Assembly: GCF_025642975.1 (NCBI RefSeq)
Contig: NZ_JANZKJ010000004.1
Coordinates: forward strand, 1 to 64,000
Source of the DNA: Pseudomonas sp. RIT-PI-S
GTDB taxonomy: Bacteria > Pseudomonadota > Gammaproteobacteria > Pseudomonadales > Pseudomonadaceae
DNA length: 64,000 bases
Reading direction: 5' to 3'
Part shown: one piece after another, positions 48,688-56,928 of the stretch
Position numbering within the stretch: the stretch's first letter is position 1
Layout of the letters: each line of letters opens with the position of its first letter
The notes under the pieces: model-generated
The model's database searches: none
What the model was told of the DNA's origin: nothing
The model's input: only the letters and a program-made list of their open reading frames with translations
Program-made: the position numbers and the translations under genes

Positions 48688-51600
48688 CTCGGCGTTGGCG
48701 CTGGGCGCTGATTGTCGCAGGTACGCTGGTGGGCATGTTAATGGCCCTGGTCGGTATCATCACCGTGGGGCTTGGCACCGAGCGCGGCAGCCGTTGGCTG
48801 CTGGACCATGCGCCTGGGGTTCAAGCCGAAGGCTTCGAAGGGCGGCTCGGCGGAAGCTGGCAAGCCCGGCAGCTCAGCTGGGCCGATTCCAGCGGCCTGC
48901 GCATAAGCGTCCAGGAGCCCCGGTTGAGTTGGGCGCCGTCTTGCTTGCTGCGCCTGACGCTCTGTGTTCGGCAGCTCGCGGCAGGCACCGTGGCCATCGA
49001 GACAGGGCCTGCGACCGAGGCCGCACCTTCGACCGGCCCTCTGCAGTTGCCGGGGCTGCGCTTGCCGATCGGCCTGGAACTGGGCGACGTCGATGTGGGA
49101 GAGGTGCGTTATGGCGGCCAGCCGTTGCTCACCGACGTGCACCTGGCCGGGCTATGGAACGCCTCCGGCCTGCAAGTTGGCACGCTGCGCCTGGCCTATG
49201 CCGGCATGCATCTGGACCTGAGCGGGCAAGTGCGCCCCGAAGGTGAGTGGCCGCTGGATGCCCAGCTTGCTCTGGCGCTGCCTAGCGTAGATGGCCGGCC
49301 CTGGGAGGTGAAAGGCGCGCTCAAAGGTGATGTCGCCGGCACGCTCGAACTGGCCGCGCGCAGTTCCGGCTACCTCGAGGCTGCCCTCAACGGTTCGCTG
49401 CAGCCTTTGGCCGAACATCTGCCGGCGAAACTTCAACTGCACGCCGATAGCTTTGTCGCCGAGCAAGCGCTACCCACTACCTTGACGCTGCAAGGGCTCC
49501 GGTTGCGAGCCGAGGGGGACCTGCAGCAGGGGTACGCGATTCAAGGCGACGCCAGCCTGCCGGGCGAGCAAGGAGCGGTTGCGCTGGCCCTGCGCGGCAA
49601 GGCAGACGCCAATGGGGCGCAGCTGAATGAGCTGAGCTTGACGGCGGACGCGCAGCATCGTGCGAGTGTCATCGGCACGCTCAGCTGGGCAGGAGACTTG
49701 ACGGCCGAGGCCAACCTGGACTGGCAGGATTTTCCTTGGACCAGCCTGTATCCCCAAGCCGAGCCACCGCCTGTTACTGCTCGTTCCCTCAAGGCACTGG
49801 TGCGATACGGCAGCGGCCATTACCTCGGTAACCTGGCCGGTGAGTTCCAGGGGCCCGCCGGGCCGTTCAGCCTGACTACGCCGTTCAGCGGAGATAGCAC
49901 GCAACTGGTATTGCCCCAACTGCAGCTGGTCGCGGGTCAGGGGCAAGTGGCTGGGCAGCTAAAGCTTGGGTTCGAAACGTATATCCAGTGGGCTGCGGAC
50001 TTGACCCTGGCCAATGTAAACCCTGCTTACTGGCTGGCGGCACTGCCGGGCAAGCTGGCGGGCACCGTAACCAGTGAGGGGCGCGTGCAGGGCGGTGTAC
50101 TCAGCCTCGATGCGCGGCTTGGGATCACCGGCCAACTGCGGGGGCAACCCGCGCGGTTGCAAGGCGCGGTCCATGGCGGTGGTGCCCGCTGGCAAGTGGC
50201 CGGGTTGGACGTTGCGCTGGGTGCCAACCACCTGACTGGCAGCGGCAGCAGTGACGAGCGGCTGGATGCCGTCTTCGCCCTGGATGCACCCCGCCTGGAT
50301 CAACTATGGCCAGGGCTGGCGGGCACGCTCAAAGGGCGCTTGAAGCTGGCGGGCAGCCCCGCTCGGCCGCAAGGGGACGTGCAGTTGGACGGGCAACGCC
50401 TGGCCTGGGAAACCAGCCGCCTGGGCAGCCTCGCCGTGCTTGGCCGCATTGATGACCGGCAACAGGCGACGCTTTCACTCAAAGGCGCGGGGCTGAACTT
50501 CGCCGATACCGACCTGGGCACCTTCACCGGCAAGGGCGGCGGCGATCTCAAGCACCACAACGTGCAGTTCAACCTCGACGGCCCGCGCCTGGCGCTTGCC
50601 CTTGGCGTGGATGGCAATTGGGCCGACGGCGCCTGGAAGGGGCGCCTGGCGAGCGGAAACGTTGCCAGCAGCGGGCAAGCGTGGGCGCTGCAGGCGCCAG
50701 CGAGCCTTCGCCGGCTGGCCGATGGGACGGTAGAGCTGGGCGCACACTGCTGGAGGTCTGGCGTCGCCAGCCTATGCGCCGATGACCAGCGCCTGGCCCC
50801 AGATCCGCGGCTGCGGTTGCGGCTGCGGGGTTTCCCGATGGCGAGCCTTAAACCTTGGCTGCCGCCGGAACTTGGCTGGGAGGGGACTGCCAGCGCTGAT
50901 GTGCAGCTGGACCTTGGCGGAGTGGGCACTCGTGGCGCGTTATCGCTGGATGTCAGTAATGGCACGTTATCGCTGCGCCAAGGCGAACAGCAGGTGAGGT
51001 TCCCCTACGGCACATTGCGGGTAGCCAGCAAGGTCGAGCCGCGCCAGGTGAACACCGAAGTGACGTTCGACGGGCGTGGGCTAGGGCAATTGCACCTGCA
51101 GGCCAGCATCGATCCGTTCGGCCCGCAAAAGCCGTTGTCCGGTAACTTCCGTCTCGACGGCCTGGACGTCGCCTTGCTGCGCCCTTTGATCGAACAGGCC
51201 GAGCGAGTTGCAGGGCACTTGCAGGGCAACGGCCAGCTCGGTGGCACTTTGCTCGACCCGCGCGTGGATGGCGCCTTTTCGCTTACGGGCGGCAGCGTCT
51301 CTGCACCCGACTTGCCGCTGAGCGTGGAAGACCTCAGCCTACAGGCACGCATGAACGGCAGCCACCTGCAGCTCGACGGCGGTTGGCGCAGTGGCGCGCA
51401 GGGGCAGGGCAAGGTCAGCGGATACCTGGATTGGGCTGGCCCGCTCAAGCTGGACCTGGCTGTGGTGGCGACCCAGCTACCGGTGGCGGTTCAGCCGTAT
51501 GCCCAGGTGGAGGCAGGCGCTGACCTGCACCTTACCCTGATAGAACAGCAGCTGGCGCTCAGTGGGCAGGTGACGGTACCTAGGGGCAGCATCACCGTTC

Positions 51601-52370
51601 GCCAGCTGCCGCCTTCGACGGTAAAGGTGTCCAGCGATGCGATCGTGGTGGGGCGTGAGGCGCCCACGCGGGGGCAACTGGGAATCAAGATGGACGTGAA
51701 CGTCGATGTGGGCCAGGACAAGCTCACCTTCACAGGGTTCGGCTTACAGTCTGACATCGCCGGGCATTTGCACATTGGCGATGATCTCGATACGCGTGGC
51801 TCGCTGGAATTGCGCAACGGCCGGTATCGCGCGTATGGCCAGCGGCTGACGTTGCGCCGCGCCAGGCTGTTTTTCACCGGGCCCGTGGATCAGCCTTACC
51901 TGGATGTGGAAGCGATCCGCCAGACCGGCGATGTGACCGCTGGCATCCGCCTTAGCGGCAGCGCTCAGCAGCCCACCAGCGAGGTGTTCGCCGAACCTGC
52001 GATGAGCCAGGAGCAGGCGCTGTCCTGGCTGATTCTGGGGCGACCTTTGAGCACCGATGGCGAGGACAGCAACCTGCTTGCGCAAGCGGCACTGGGCCTG
52101 GGATTGATGGGCAGTGCCTCGACTACTGGCAAGCTGGCCAAGAGCCTGGGCGTGCAGGACTTCGAGCTCGATACCGAAGGCAGCGGCAATGCCACCAGCG
52201 TGGTAGCCAGCGGCAACCTGACCGACCGCTTGACCCTGCGCTACGGGGTGGGGGTCTTCGAGCCTGCCAGCACTGTGGCGCTGCGTTATGCCCTGACCCG
52301 CCAGTTGTATCTAGAAGCCGCCAGTGGCGTGGCCAGCTCCCTGGACCTGTTCTACAAGAAGGATTTCTAG
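48684..52370 (+). CDS. tamB: Translocation and assembly module protein TamB
   Basis: A 1228-residue AsmA-like protein with an N-terminal inner-membrane helix (about 5-30) and a very long periplasmic beta-rich body spanning to TamA. The C-terminal 350 residues form the TamB domain (GRYRAYGQRLTLRRARLFFTGPVDQPYLDVEA; SWLILGRPLS; LTDRLTLRYGVGVFEPAS; LFYKKDF at the end). It is thought to carry phospholipids or help outer-membrane assembly. Translationally coupled to tamA. Its TAG stop shares the sequence CTAG with the convergent DUF2589 gene. Confidence 0.95.
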   Translation: MTRRWRWALIVAGTLVGMLMALVGIITVGLGTERGSRWLLDHAPGVQAEGFEGRLGGSWQARQLSWADSSGLRISVQEPRLSWAPSCLLRLTLCVRQLAAGTVAIETGPATEAAPSTGPLQLPGLRLPIGLELGDVDVGEVRYGGQPLLTDVHLAGLWNASGLQVGTLRLAYAGMHLDLSGQVRPEGEWPLDAQLALALPSVDGRPWEVKGALKGDVAGTLELAARSSGYLEAALNGSLQPLAEHLPAKLQLHADSFVAEQALPTTLTLQGLRLRAEGDLQQGYAIQGDASLPGEQGAVALALRGKADANGAQLNELSLTADAQHRASVIGTLSWAGDLTAEANLDWQDFPWTSLYPQAEPPPVTARSLKALVRYGSGHYLGNLAGEFQGPAGPFSLTTPFSGDSTQLVLPQLQLVAGQGQVAGQLKLGFETYIQWAADLTLANVNPAYWLAALPGKLAGTVTSEGRVQGGVLSLDARLGITGQLRGQPARLQGAVHGGGARWQVAGLDVALGANHLTGSGSSDERLDAVFALDAPRLDQLWPGLAGTLKGRLKLAGSPARPQGDVQLDGQRLAWETSRLGSLAVLGRIDDRQQATLSLKGAGLNFADTDLGTFTGKGGGDLKHHNVQFNLDGPRLALALGVDGNWADGAWKGRLASGNVASSGQAWALQAPASLRRLADGTVELGAHCWRSGVASLCADDQRLAPDPRLRLRLRGFPMASLKPWLPPELGWEGTASADVQLDLGGVGTRGALSLDVSNGTLSLRQGEQQVRFPYGTLRVASKVEPRQVNTEVTFDGRGLGQLHLQASIDPFGPQKPLSGNFRLDGLDVALLRPLIEQAERVAGHLQGNGQLGGTLLDPRVDGAFSLTGGSVSAPDLPLSVEDLSLQARMNGSHLQLDGGWRSGAQGQGKVSGYLDWAGPLKLDLAVVATQLPVAVQPYAQVEAGADLHLTLIEQQLALSGQVTVPRGSITVRQLPPSTVKVSSDAIVVGREAPTRGQLGIKMDVNVDVGQDKLTFTGFGLQSDIAGHLHIGDDLDTRGSLELRNGRYRAYGQRLTLRRARLFFTGPVDQPYLDVEAIRQTGDVTAGIRLSGSAQQPTSEVFAEPAMSQEQALSWLILGRPLSTDGEDSNLLAQAALGLGLMGSASTTGKLAKSLGVQDFELDTEGSGNATSVVASGNLTDRLTLRYGVGVFEPASTVALRYALTRQLYLEAASGVASSLDLFYKKDF

Positions 52371-52885
52371 CCGCCGGTGGCGTCTGTGGAAGGCCCGCCC
52401 CGCGGCGCCCGCAGGGGCGAGATGAGCTGGGTGTATTCCTCGATAAGCCGGTGCACTGCTTCCGGGGGCTCACAGGCCTTGAAGCTCAGGCTGATCTGAA
52501 TCTCATCGGCATTGCGCTGCGCGGGATCCGGGCGGGCACCGCCGAGCGTGACGTAGAACCGCTCGCAGCTGAGCTCACCATTTTCCAAGGCGTGGCTCAC
52601 GGCCTCGGCTTCGGTCCCGGCCACCTTCACCGACAGGTCGACGTTCATCGTCTCCAAGGCCAGCCCTCGGGGTGAAACCAGGGTAATCAGTGGCACCCGC
52701 ATACTGTGATGGTCGTCCAGGGCGACCTCGACCATCTTGGCCTTCATGGGTGTGCCAAGGTCGTCAGGGTCGTAGTCGAAGAATTGGTCGAACAGTTTGA
52801 TGTACTGCTGGGCAATCAAATTGTTGGCGCTGCTGGCGGCTTCATGAAGGCCGCGGGTGATGTCCCGCAAGTCGCTGGGGATCAT
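52367..52885 (-). CDS. DUF2589-like protein A
   Basis: A 172-residue protein without signal peptide or membrane segment. AAGGA precedes the ATG at 52885 (MIPSDLRD), favoured over a GTG nine codons earlier. It has LHEAASSANNLIAQQYIKLFDQF at the N-terminus, then VEVALDDHHSMRVPLITLVSPRGLALETMNVDLSVKV, the pattern of the DUF2589 family (a charged helix, then an amphipathic beta sheet). It pairs with protein B upstream. Function unknown. Confidence 0.7.
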   Translation of the reverse strand: MIPSDLRDITRGLHEAASSANNLIAQQYIKLFDQFFDYDPDDLGTPMKAKMVEVALDDHHSMRVPLITLVSPRGLALETMNVDLSVKVAGTEAEAVSHALENGELSCERFYVTLGGARPDPAQRNADEIQISLSFKACEPPEAVHRLIEEYTQLISPLRAPRGGPSTDATGG

Positions 52886-52934
52886 GGGTTCCTTTCGGGA
52901 AAAAAATCCCACGTGAGCAGTCTCCTTGGCACGG

Positions 52935-52960
52935 TGTCGCCCCCGGCGCGGGGGGCGACA
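52935..52960 (-). other. Strong hairpin between the two DUF2589 genes
   Basis: TGTCGCCCCC, a six-base loop and GGGGGCGACA form a perfect 10-base stem in the spacer before protein A. No T-run follows, so partial termination or RNA stabilisation of the upstream part is more likely than a full stop. Confidence 0.6.
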
Positions 52961-52994
52961 GCTTCAACGGTAAAGGTTAAGAAAGCCGGGCGTG

Positions 52995-53684
52995 TCAGAC
53001 CACGGTGCCGGGCCGTACAGAGGCGCCGGGGCCAATGGACGATGCCGGTGCGGAGGAGCCCTGCGGGCCAGGGAGCGCCGAGGCCGTCAAGGCAGCCTCT
53101 TCTGTATTAAGTGTGGAGTTGCCCAGGCGCACCGGTTTCACCGCTGCGTCGGTAAGCATATCGATAACGCGCATCAGGGCTTCGGGCGGATCTTGGCGAA
53201 CGACCTTGGTGTTGAAGGCGTAGCGCGCACGGGTGTCTGTCTTGCGGGTTTGCGCCTTGCTGTGAGAAACCTGGGCCTTTACCGATAGTTTGAAAGGCCC
53301 CCAGCCCAACTCACTCTGGATATCAGCGCTTGAAGCCGTTTGGCTAGTGTCCTCCGCCGCTTGTGTGATGTTGAGCTCGAACTCGATCGTACCCTCGCTG
53401 ATAGAAATGTTCGGGTGAGTGACCGCAGCGAGCAGAGGGATCTGCATGGACTTAGCCACGGTGCCTTTGTAGGTGCCGTTTTCGTCGGTGATGGTTTCGT
53501 CATAGTCGAACTTTACCGAAACAGCCTTGCCGTCCTGGACGCATACGCCGAGAAGGAAGTCAGCATAGGATTTGCTGGCGGCGGTTTGTGCCTGGATCAT
53601 CGCTTGCAGGGGGCCGGCGATCATGCGGTCGAGCGGCAGTGCGTTGATGACCGAGCCAATCAGGTCGTTGTGTTCATTAGCCAT
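52995..53684 (-). CDS. DUF2589-like protein B
   Basis: A 229-residue soluble protein. GSVINALPLDRMIAGPLQAMIQAQTAASKSYADFLLGVCV is the family N-terminus and MQIPLLAAVTHPNISISEGTIEFELNITQ the conserved beta segment. A polar mid-region (DTSQTASSADIQSELGWGPFKLSVKAQVSHSKAQTRKTDTRARY, split) and a Pro/Ser/Ala-rich tail follow. AAGGGA precedes the ATG. DUF2589 proteins often occur as pairs; no activity is established. Confidence 0.72.
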   Translation of the reverse strand: MANEHNDLIGSVINALPLDRMIAGPLQAMIQAQTAASKSYADFLLGVCVQDGKAVSVKFDYDETITDENGTYKGTVAKSMQIPLLAAVTHPNISISEGTIEFELNITQAAEDTSQTASSADIQSELGWGPFKLSVKAQVSHSKAQTRKTDTRARYAFNTKVVRQDPPEALMRVIDMLTDAAVKPVRLGNSTLNTEEAALTASALPGPQGSSAPASSIGPGASVRPGTVV

Positions 53685-53772
53685 GTTGGATATCCCTTCC
53701 GTACGTTATCAGCGCGGCATGCGCCGCGCGGTCGACTATGCCGCCGCCCAGGCAGATGGCGAATAGGGAAAC

Positions 53773-54156
53773 TCAGGCCTGGGCCGTGGTCTGGCTGCGA
53801 CGGATGTTGCCGATCTGGCGCAAGCTCAGCCCATAGCGGTTCGCCAGCTCCGCGCGCGAAAGGCCCTGCGTGCTTTCTTCAAGGATCCGTCGGTCCCGTA
53901 GCTGACGCTCGAAATGGTCGGGCTTGGGGATTTCCAGCGAAGTACCGGCGAAACGGGCGGTCAGCGCTTCCAGGGCCGCGGCGGGCAGCAGCTGGGCGAG
54001 GGCCGAGCGGGCAGGGTTCTTGGGAATGTAGCGTGGGCGGCCGCCATATAGGCAGGTGAGGCGGTAGGCTTGTTCGACGCCGATGCAGTCGATCAGCGCG
54101 CGTAGGGAATGGGGCAGTCTGGCGGTATCGACCTGGCTCAGATCAAGGGTGTCCAT
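53773..54156 (-). CDS. Mor-family transcription activator-like protein
   Basis: A 127-residue protein resembling phage Mu Mor/C regulators. An N-terminal dimerisation part (LPHSLRALIDCIGVEQAYRLTCLYGGRPRYIPKN, split) is followed by a helix-turn-helix (LSRAELANRYGLSLRQIGNIRRS, about 100-122). AAAGGA precedes the ATG. No phage genes adjoin it, so it is probably a domesticated regulator of the neighbouring DUF2589 genes, 88 bases downstream. It could also be read as an orphan phage remnant. Confidence 0.72.
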   Translation of the reverse strand: MDTLDLSQVDTARLPHSLRALIDCIGVEQAYRLTCLYGGRPRYIPKNPARSALAQLLPAAALEALTARFAGTSLEIPKPDHFERQLRDRRILEESTQGLSRAELANRYGLSLRQIGNIRRSQTTAQA

Positions 54157-54311
54157 GCTGAAATCCTTTCATTGCGAAGTGTCCGTTTTGCCAAGTGGCG
54201 CCGGCATTGTGCGCAGGCAACGCCGGCACTGCATGGGCAGGGTGCACGTGGGCGGCAACGGAAATTTCGGCCTGGCGTGTGCGCAACATCCGCTTCAGCG
54301 GTGGGGCGAAT

Positions 54312-54326
54312 CGACAAAAATTGTCG
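54312..54326. promoter_or_regulatory. Inverted repeat upstream of the Mor-like gene
   Basis: CGACAA-AAA-TTGTCG is a perfect 6-base inverted repeat 156 bases before the Mor-like start, in a 201-base gap. It may be an operator or activator site for that gene. A GCCGGC-bounded stem lies further downstream. Confidence 0.45.
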
Positions 54327-54357
54327 CGGAAGGCTCTGTTATGCGGCTGCCCGTTTT

Positions 54358-54822
54358 CTAACACGGTTCAGCTTTGGCAAAGCTGACATAGAACAGGTCC
54401 GCGGCGCGCAGTGGTTTCTGGGTAGTTTTCTCTGGAGCCCCTCGCCAGTCCACCAGCAGGCAAATCGCGGTCAAGGGGCGCTCAGCGACCTGGCCGGTCA
54501 CCCTGGGGCTGAAGTCTCGGCGCAGCCGAGTGAGCGTGGGCGTTTGAATACGTAGCTGGTGAGGCTCGGCGAGCGTTTGCCGGACCATCCCCGGGATGTC
54601 CCGCAAGGGGAGGGTGAACCGAGGCTGGGCGCCGGCGGAGTCGAAATGCCCTGCGCGGCGGCTGTGATGCCAAAGCTGCTGCCAACGCGAGCTGCTCGTT
54701 TGTTCGGCAAGGGCCGCGGTATACCCGCGTAATTCGGCTTCGCTGATGTGTTCGACCGTCAGGGCTGCGGCCGGTGCGCTAAGTACGTTGATAAAGGCTA
54801 ACAGGCGCGGAGAGATAAGCAT
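54358..54822 (-). CDS. Exported protein of unknown function
   Basis: A 154-residue protein. The ATG at 54822 gives a signal-peptide-like start (MLISPRLLAFINVLSAPAAAL, split) and has GGAAGG nine bases upstream; a longer reading adds ten residues without such a site. The mature part (HISEAELRGYTAALAEQTSSSRWQQLWHHSRRAG, then RPLTAICLLVDWRG) matches no family I recognise. Its ribosome-binding site lies in one arm of a 12-base inverted repeat. Confidence 0.6.
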   Translation of the reverse strand: MLISPRLLAFINVLSAPAAALTVEHISEAELRGYTAALAEQTSSSRWQQLWHHSRRAGHFDSAGAQPRFTLPLRDIPGMVRQTLAEPHQLRIQTPTLTRLRRDFSPRVTGQVAERPLTAICLLVDWRGAPEKTTQKPLRAADLFYVSFAKAEPC

Positions 54823-54831
54823 GATCAGATT

Positions 54832-54873
54832 CCTTCCAAGGGGAGCTGGCAAGCTTGCTGGCCCCTTGGAAGG
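54832..54873 (-). promoter_or_regulatory. 12-base inverted repeat masking a ribosome-binding site
   Basis: CCTTCCAAGGGG-N18-CCCCTTGGAAGG. On the minus-strand RNA the second arm ends in GGAAGG, the Shine-Dalgarno of the 54822 gene. Folding would hide it, while also separating that gene from the lipoprotein gene upstream. Confidence 0.65.
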
Positions 54874-54927
54874 TTGTTAAGCGGGAACGGCTTGAGCCGG
54901 AAAACTCGCCGTTCCCGTGGACGCCGC

Positions 54928-55095
54928 TCACCGCGGGTTCATGAACCCAGGGCCACCGCCGCCGCCAGGGCCGCCACCGTGACCGCCACCTCCGTGGCCA
55001 CCACCGCCCGGGCCGCCTGGCGGCATGAACAACCAGCAGCCGCTAAGGCTGGCGGTGAGCAGAACTGGAATCAGCCAAGCGATTCGACGCAACAT
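54928..55095 (-). CDS. Tiny Gly/His-rich lipoprotein
   Basis: A 55-residue predicted lipoprotein. MLRRIAWLIPVLLTASLSGC is a signal peptide with lipobox LSGC (Cys20). The mature 35 residues are almost only Gly, Pro and His (two GGGGHGGG-type units) with PGFMNPR at the end. GAGGAG six bases upstream fixes the start. The His/Gly composition suggests metal binding or a surface role. First gene of the minus-strand module that ends with the DUF2589 genes. Confidence 0.7.
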   Translation of the reverse strand: MLRRIAWLIPVLLTASLSGCWLFMPPGGPGGGGHGGGGHGGGPGGGGGPGFMNPR

Positions 55096-55224
55096 CGGGT
55101 ACTCCTCGTGGTTTAAAGCACCGCACCACATGAGTGGGCGCGGTAATATGACGCCGGTACGGCGTGAATATTGCCGTGCGTTCGTTTCCACTTGGTATGC
55201 ACACCGATACACACAGAGCCTCGT

Positions 55225-55413
55225 ATGACACAAATGCAGCGTTTGAAATATTCCCTCCTTCTGTCGATGGTCATCGTCGCCATCATGCTTGGGCTGTCTT
55301 GGTTGCAGGCGCAGGGGCGCCTGGACGAGAAGACTTTCCAGTACCTGGCTATCGGCGTGGCGGTCCTCGCGGTGGTGATCAACGGCGTAATGCGCCGCAA
55401 GGTCCAGCGTTGA
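55225..55413 (+). CDS. Small two-helix membrane protein
   Basis: A 62-residue protein with two hydrophobic helices (about 9-27 and 40-57), separated by a short polar turn (QAQGRLDEKTFQ) and ending in RRKVQR. The ATG at 55225 lacks a strong ribosome-binding site; another at 55237 is possible. No family recognised. It precedes dpkA by 58 bases on the same strand. Confidence 0.55.
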   Translation: MTQMQRLKYSLLLSMVIVAIMLGLSWLQAQGRLDEKTFQYLAIGVAVLAVVINGVMRRKVQR

Positions 55414-55471
55414 CACTCCAGTGCCCGCGGTGTGATTAATACCGGCTGGTTCCAAAAGTCGAGGAAAGGGC

Positions 55472-56506
55472 ATGTCTGCAGCAGTGGGCGCGAACGCGCC
55501 GAGCGAAACCATAAGCTTCACCGAGCTGAGTGCGTTGCTGGAGCGAATATTCGTCACCCATGGCGCTTCTGCGGAGGTCGCCGCGGTGCTGGCGCACAAT
55601 TGCGCCACGGCCCAGCGTGATGGGGCGCAAAGCCACGGCGTGTTTCGCATGGCCGGCTACCTTTCGACCCTGGCCAGTGGCTGGGTGAACGGGGCGGCGG
55701 TGCCACAGGTGGAAGACGTCGCCAGCGGTTACATCGCCGTGGATGCAGGGAACGGTTTTGCGCAACCGGCACTGAGCGCCGCGCGCCCGCTGCTGGTACG
55801 CAAGGCCCGCGAGGCAGGGATCGCCGTATTGGCCATCCGCAACTCCCACCACTTCGCCGCCCTCTGGCCGGACGTCGAGCCCTTCGCTGAGGAAGGGATG
55901 ATCGCCCTGAGCGTGGTGAACAGCATGACCTGCGTGGTGCCCCACGGGGCCAGTCGCCCGGTCTTCGGCACCAACCCGATCGCTTTCGCCGCGCCTTGCG
56001 CCGGCCGCCCGCCCCTGGTGTTCGACATGGCCACCAGCGCATTGGCCCACGGGGATGTGCAGATAGCAGCGCGTGAAGGCCATTCGTTGCCTAGCGGCGC
56101 CGGGGTAGACCGGCATGGCCAGCCAACCACCGATCCCAAGGCTGTACTGGATGGCGGGGCCTTGCTTCCGTTCGGCGGGCACAAGGGCTCGGCGCTGTCG
56201 ATGATGGTCGAGCTGTTGGCCGCTGGGCTGACGGGCGGGAATTTCTCGTTCGAATTCGATTGGTCTCGCCACCCTGGCGCACAGACGCCCTGGACTGGCC
56301 AGCTATTGATCGTTATCGATCCCGCCAGGGCGGCGGGCAACGATTTTGCCGAGCGGGCACGGGAACTGGTCGACCGTATGGCGCAGGCCGGTGTCAGCCG
56401 GCTGGCCGGTGAGCGGCGTTACCAGAACCGCGCCCAAGCGCAGCAGCAGGGCATTGCCCTGGCCCCTGAGCACTTGGCGCAGTTGCGGCAGTGGGCGGAG
56501 GGCTGA
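55472..56506 (+). CDS. dpkA: Delta1-piperideine-2-carboxylate/pyrroline-2-carboxylate reductase
   Basis: A 344-residue NAD(P)H-dependent reductase of the malate/L-lactate (Ldh2) family, acting on cyclic imino acids of D-lysine and D-proline catabolism. NCATAQRDGAQSHGVFRM, IRNSHHFAALWPDVEPFAEEG, FGTNPIAFAAPC and FGGHKGSALSMMVELLAAGLTGG (split) agree closely with Pseudomonas DpkA from memory. No D-amino-acid transporter adjoins it. The stop codon lies in a perfect palindrome shared with the convergent gene. Confidence 0.87.
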   Translation: MSAAVGANAPSETISFTELSALLERIFVTHGASAEVAAVLAHNCATAQRDGAQSHGVFRMAGYLSTLASGWVNGAAVPQVEDVASGYIAVDAGNGFAQPALSAARPLLVRKAREAGIAVLAIRNSHHFAALWPDVEPFAEEGMIALSVVNSMTCVVPHGASRPVFGTNPIAFAAPCAGRPPLVFDMATSALAHGDVQIAAREGHSLPSGAGVDRHGQPTTDPKAVLDGGALLPFGGHKGSALSMMVELLAAGLTGGNFSFEFDWSRHPGAQTPWTGQLLIVIDPARAAGNDFAERARELVDRMAQAGVSRLAGERRYQNRAQAQQQGIALAPEHLAQLRQWAEG

Positions 56507-56528
56507 TCAATCGCTGCGATTGATCAGC
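56502..56528. terminator. Perfect 12-base palindrome across two convergent stop codons
   Basis: GCTGATCAATCG-CTG-CGATTGATCAGC. It contains the dpkA TGA (56504-56506) and the stop and last codons of the convergent DUF883 gene. No T-run, but a hairpin of this strength on both RNAs could define both 3' ends. Confidence 0.55.
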
Positions 56529-56821
56529 AAGGCCACGAGCACGCCCACCCCAGCGGCGATTCCCAATGCCTTGAGCGGATTCTCGCTCACATAGCGTTCC
56601 GTGCTGCGCAAGGCCGGTGCGGCCTGATCGCCCAGTTCCTGAACCAAGCCGGTCGCGCGCTGCAGCGCGCGGTCGAACTGGCGTTTTGCCGCGCGGCGAC
56701 GCCCGAACCCAAGGCGACCGCCGAGCAAGCCCTCGGATTCTTCCACCAATGCCGCCAGTTCGCTGAAGGCTTGGTCCATGATCTGCTCGTCAATCAAGGG
56801 GTTAGAAGGTTTTCGGGCCAT
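56507..56821 (-). CDS. DUF883/YqjD-like membrane-anchored protein
   Basis: A 104-residue protein of the ElaB/YqjD/DUF883 type. An N-terminal helical part (DQAFSELAALVEESEGLLGG, LQRATGLVQELGDQA) is followed by the GxxPLKALGIAAGVGVLVALLI C-terminal membrane segment, in which SENPLKALG is typical. Relatives associate with ribosomes at the inner membrane in stationary phase. GAGGAAG six bases upstream fixes the ATG at 56821. Confidence 0.82.
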   Translation of the reverse strand: MARKPSNPLIDEQIMDQAFSELAALVEESEGLLGGRLGFGRRRAAKRQFDRALQRATGLVQELGDQAAPALRSTERYVSENPLKALGIAAGVGVLVALLINRSD

Positions 56822-56928
56822 GGCGGCTTCCTCGTTCGCGACTGTGGTCAATGGGATTGCCCGTGACCCTGAAAGTTGCAGGGCGGTGTAAACTACGGCA
56901 CTTGAAACAATCACCGCAGGTGGGGTGC

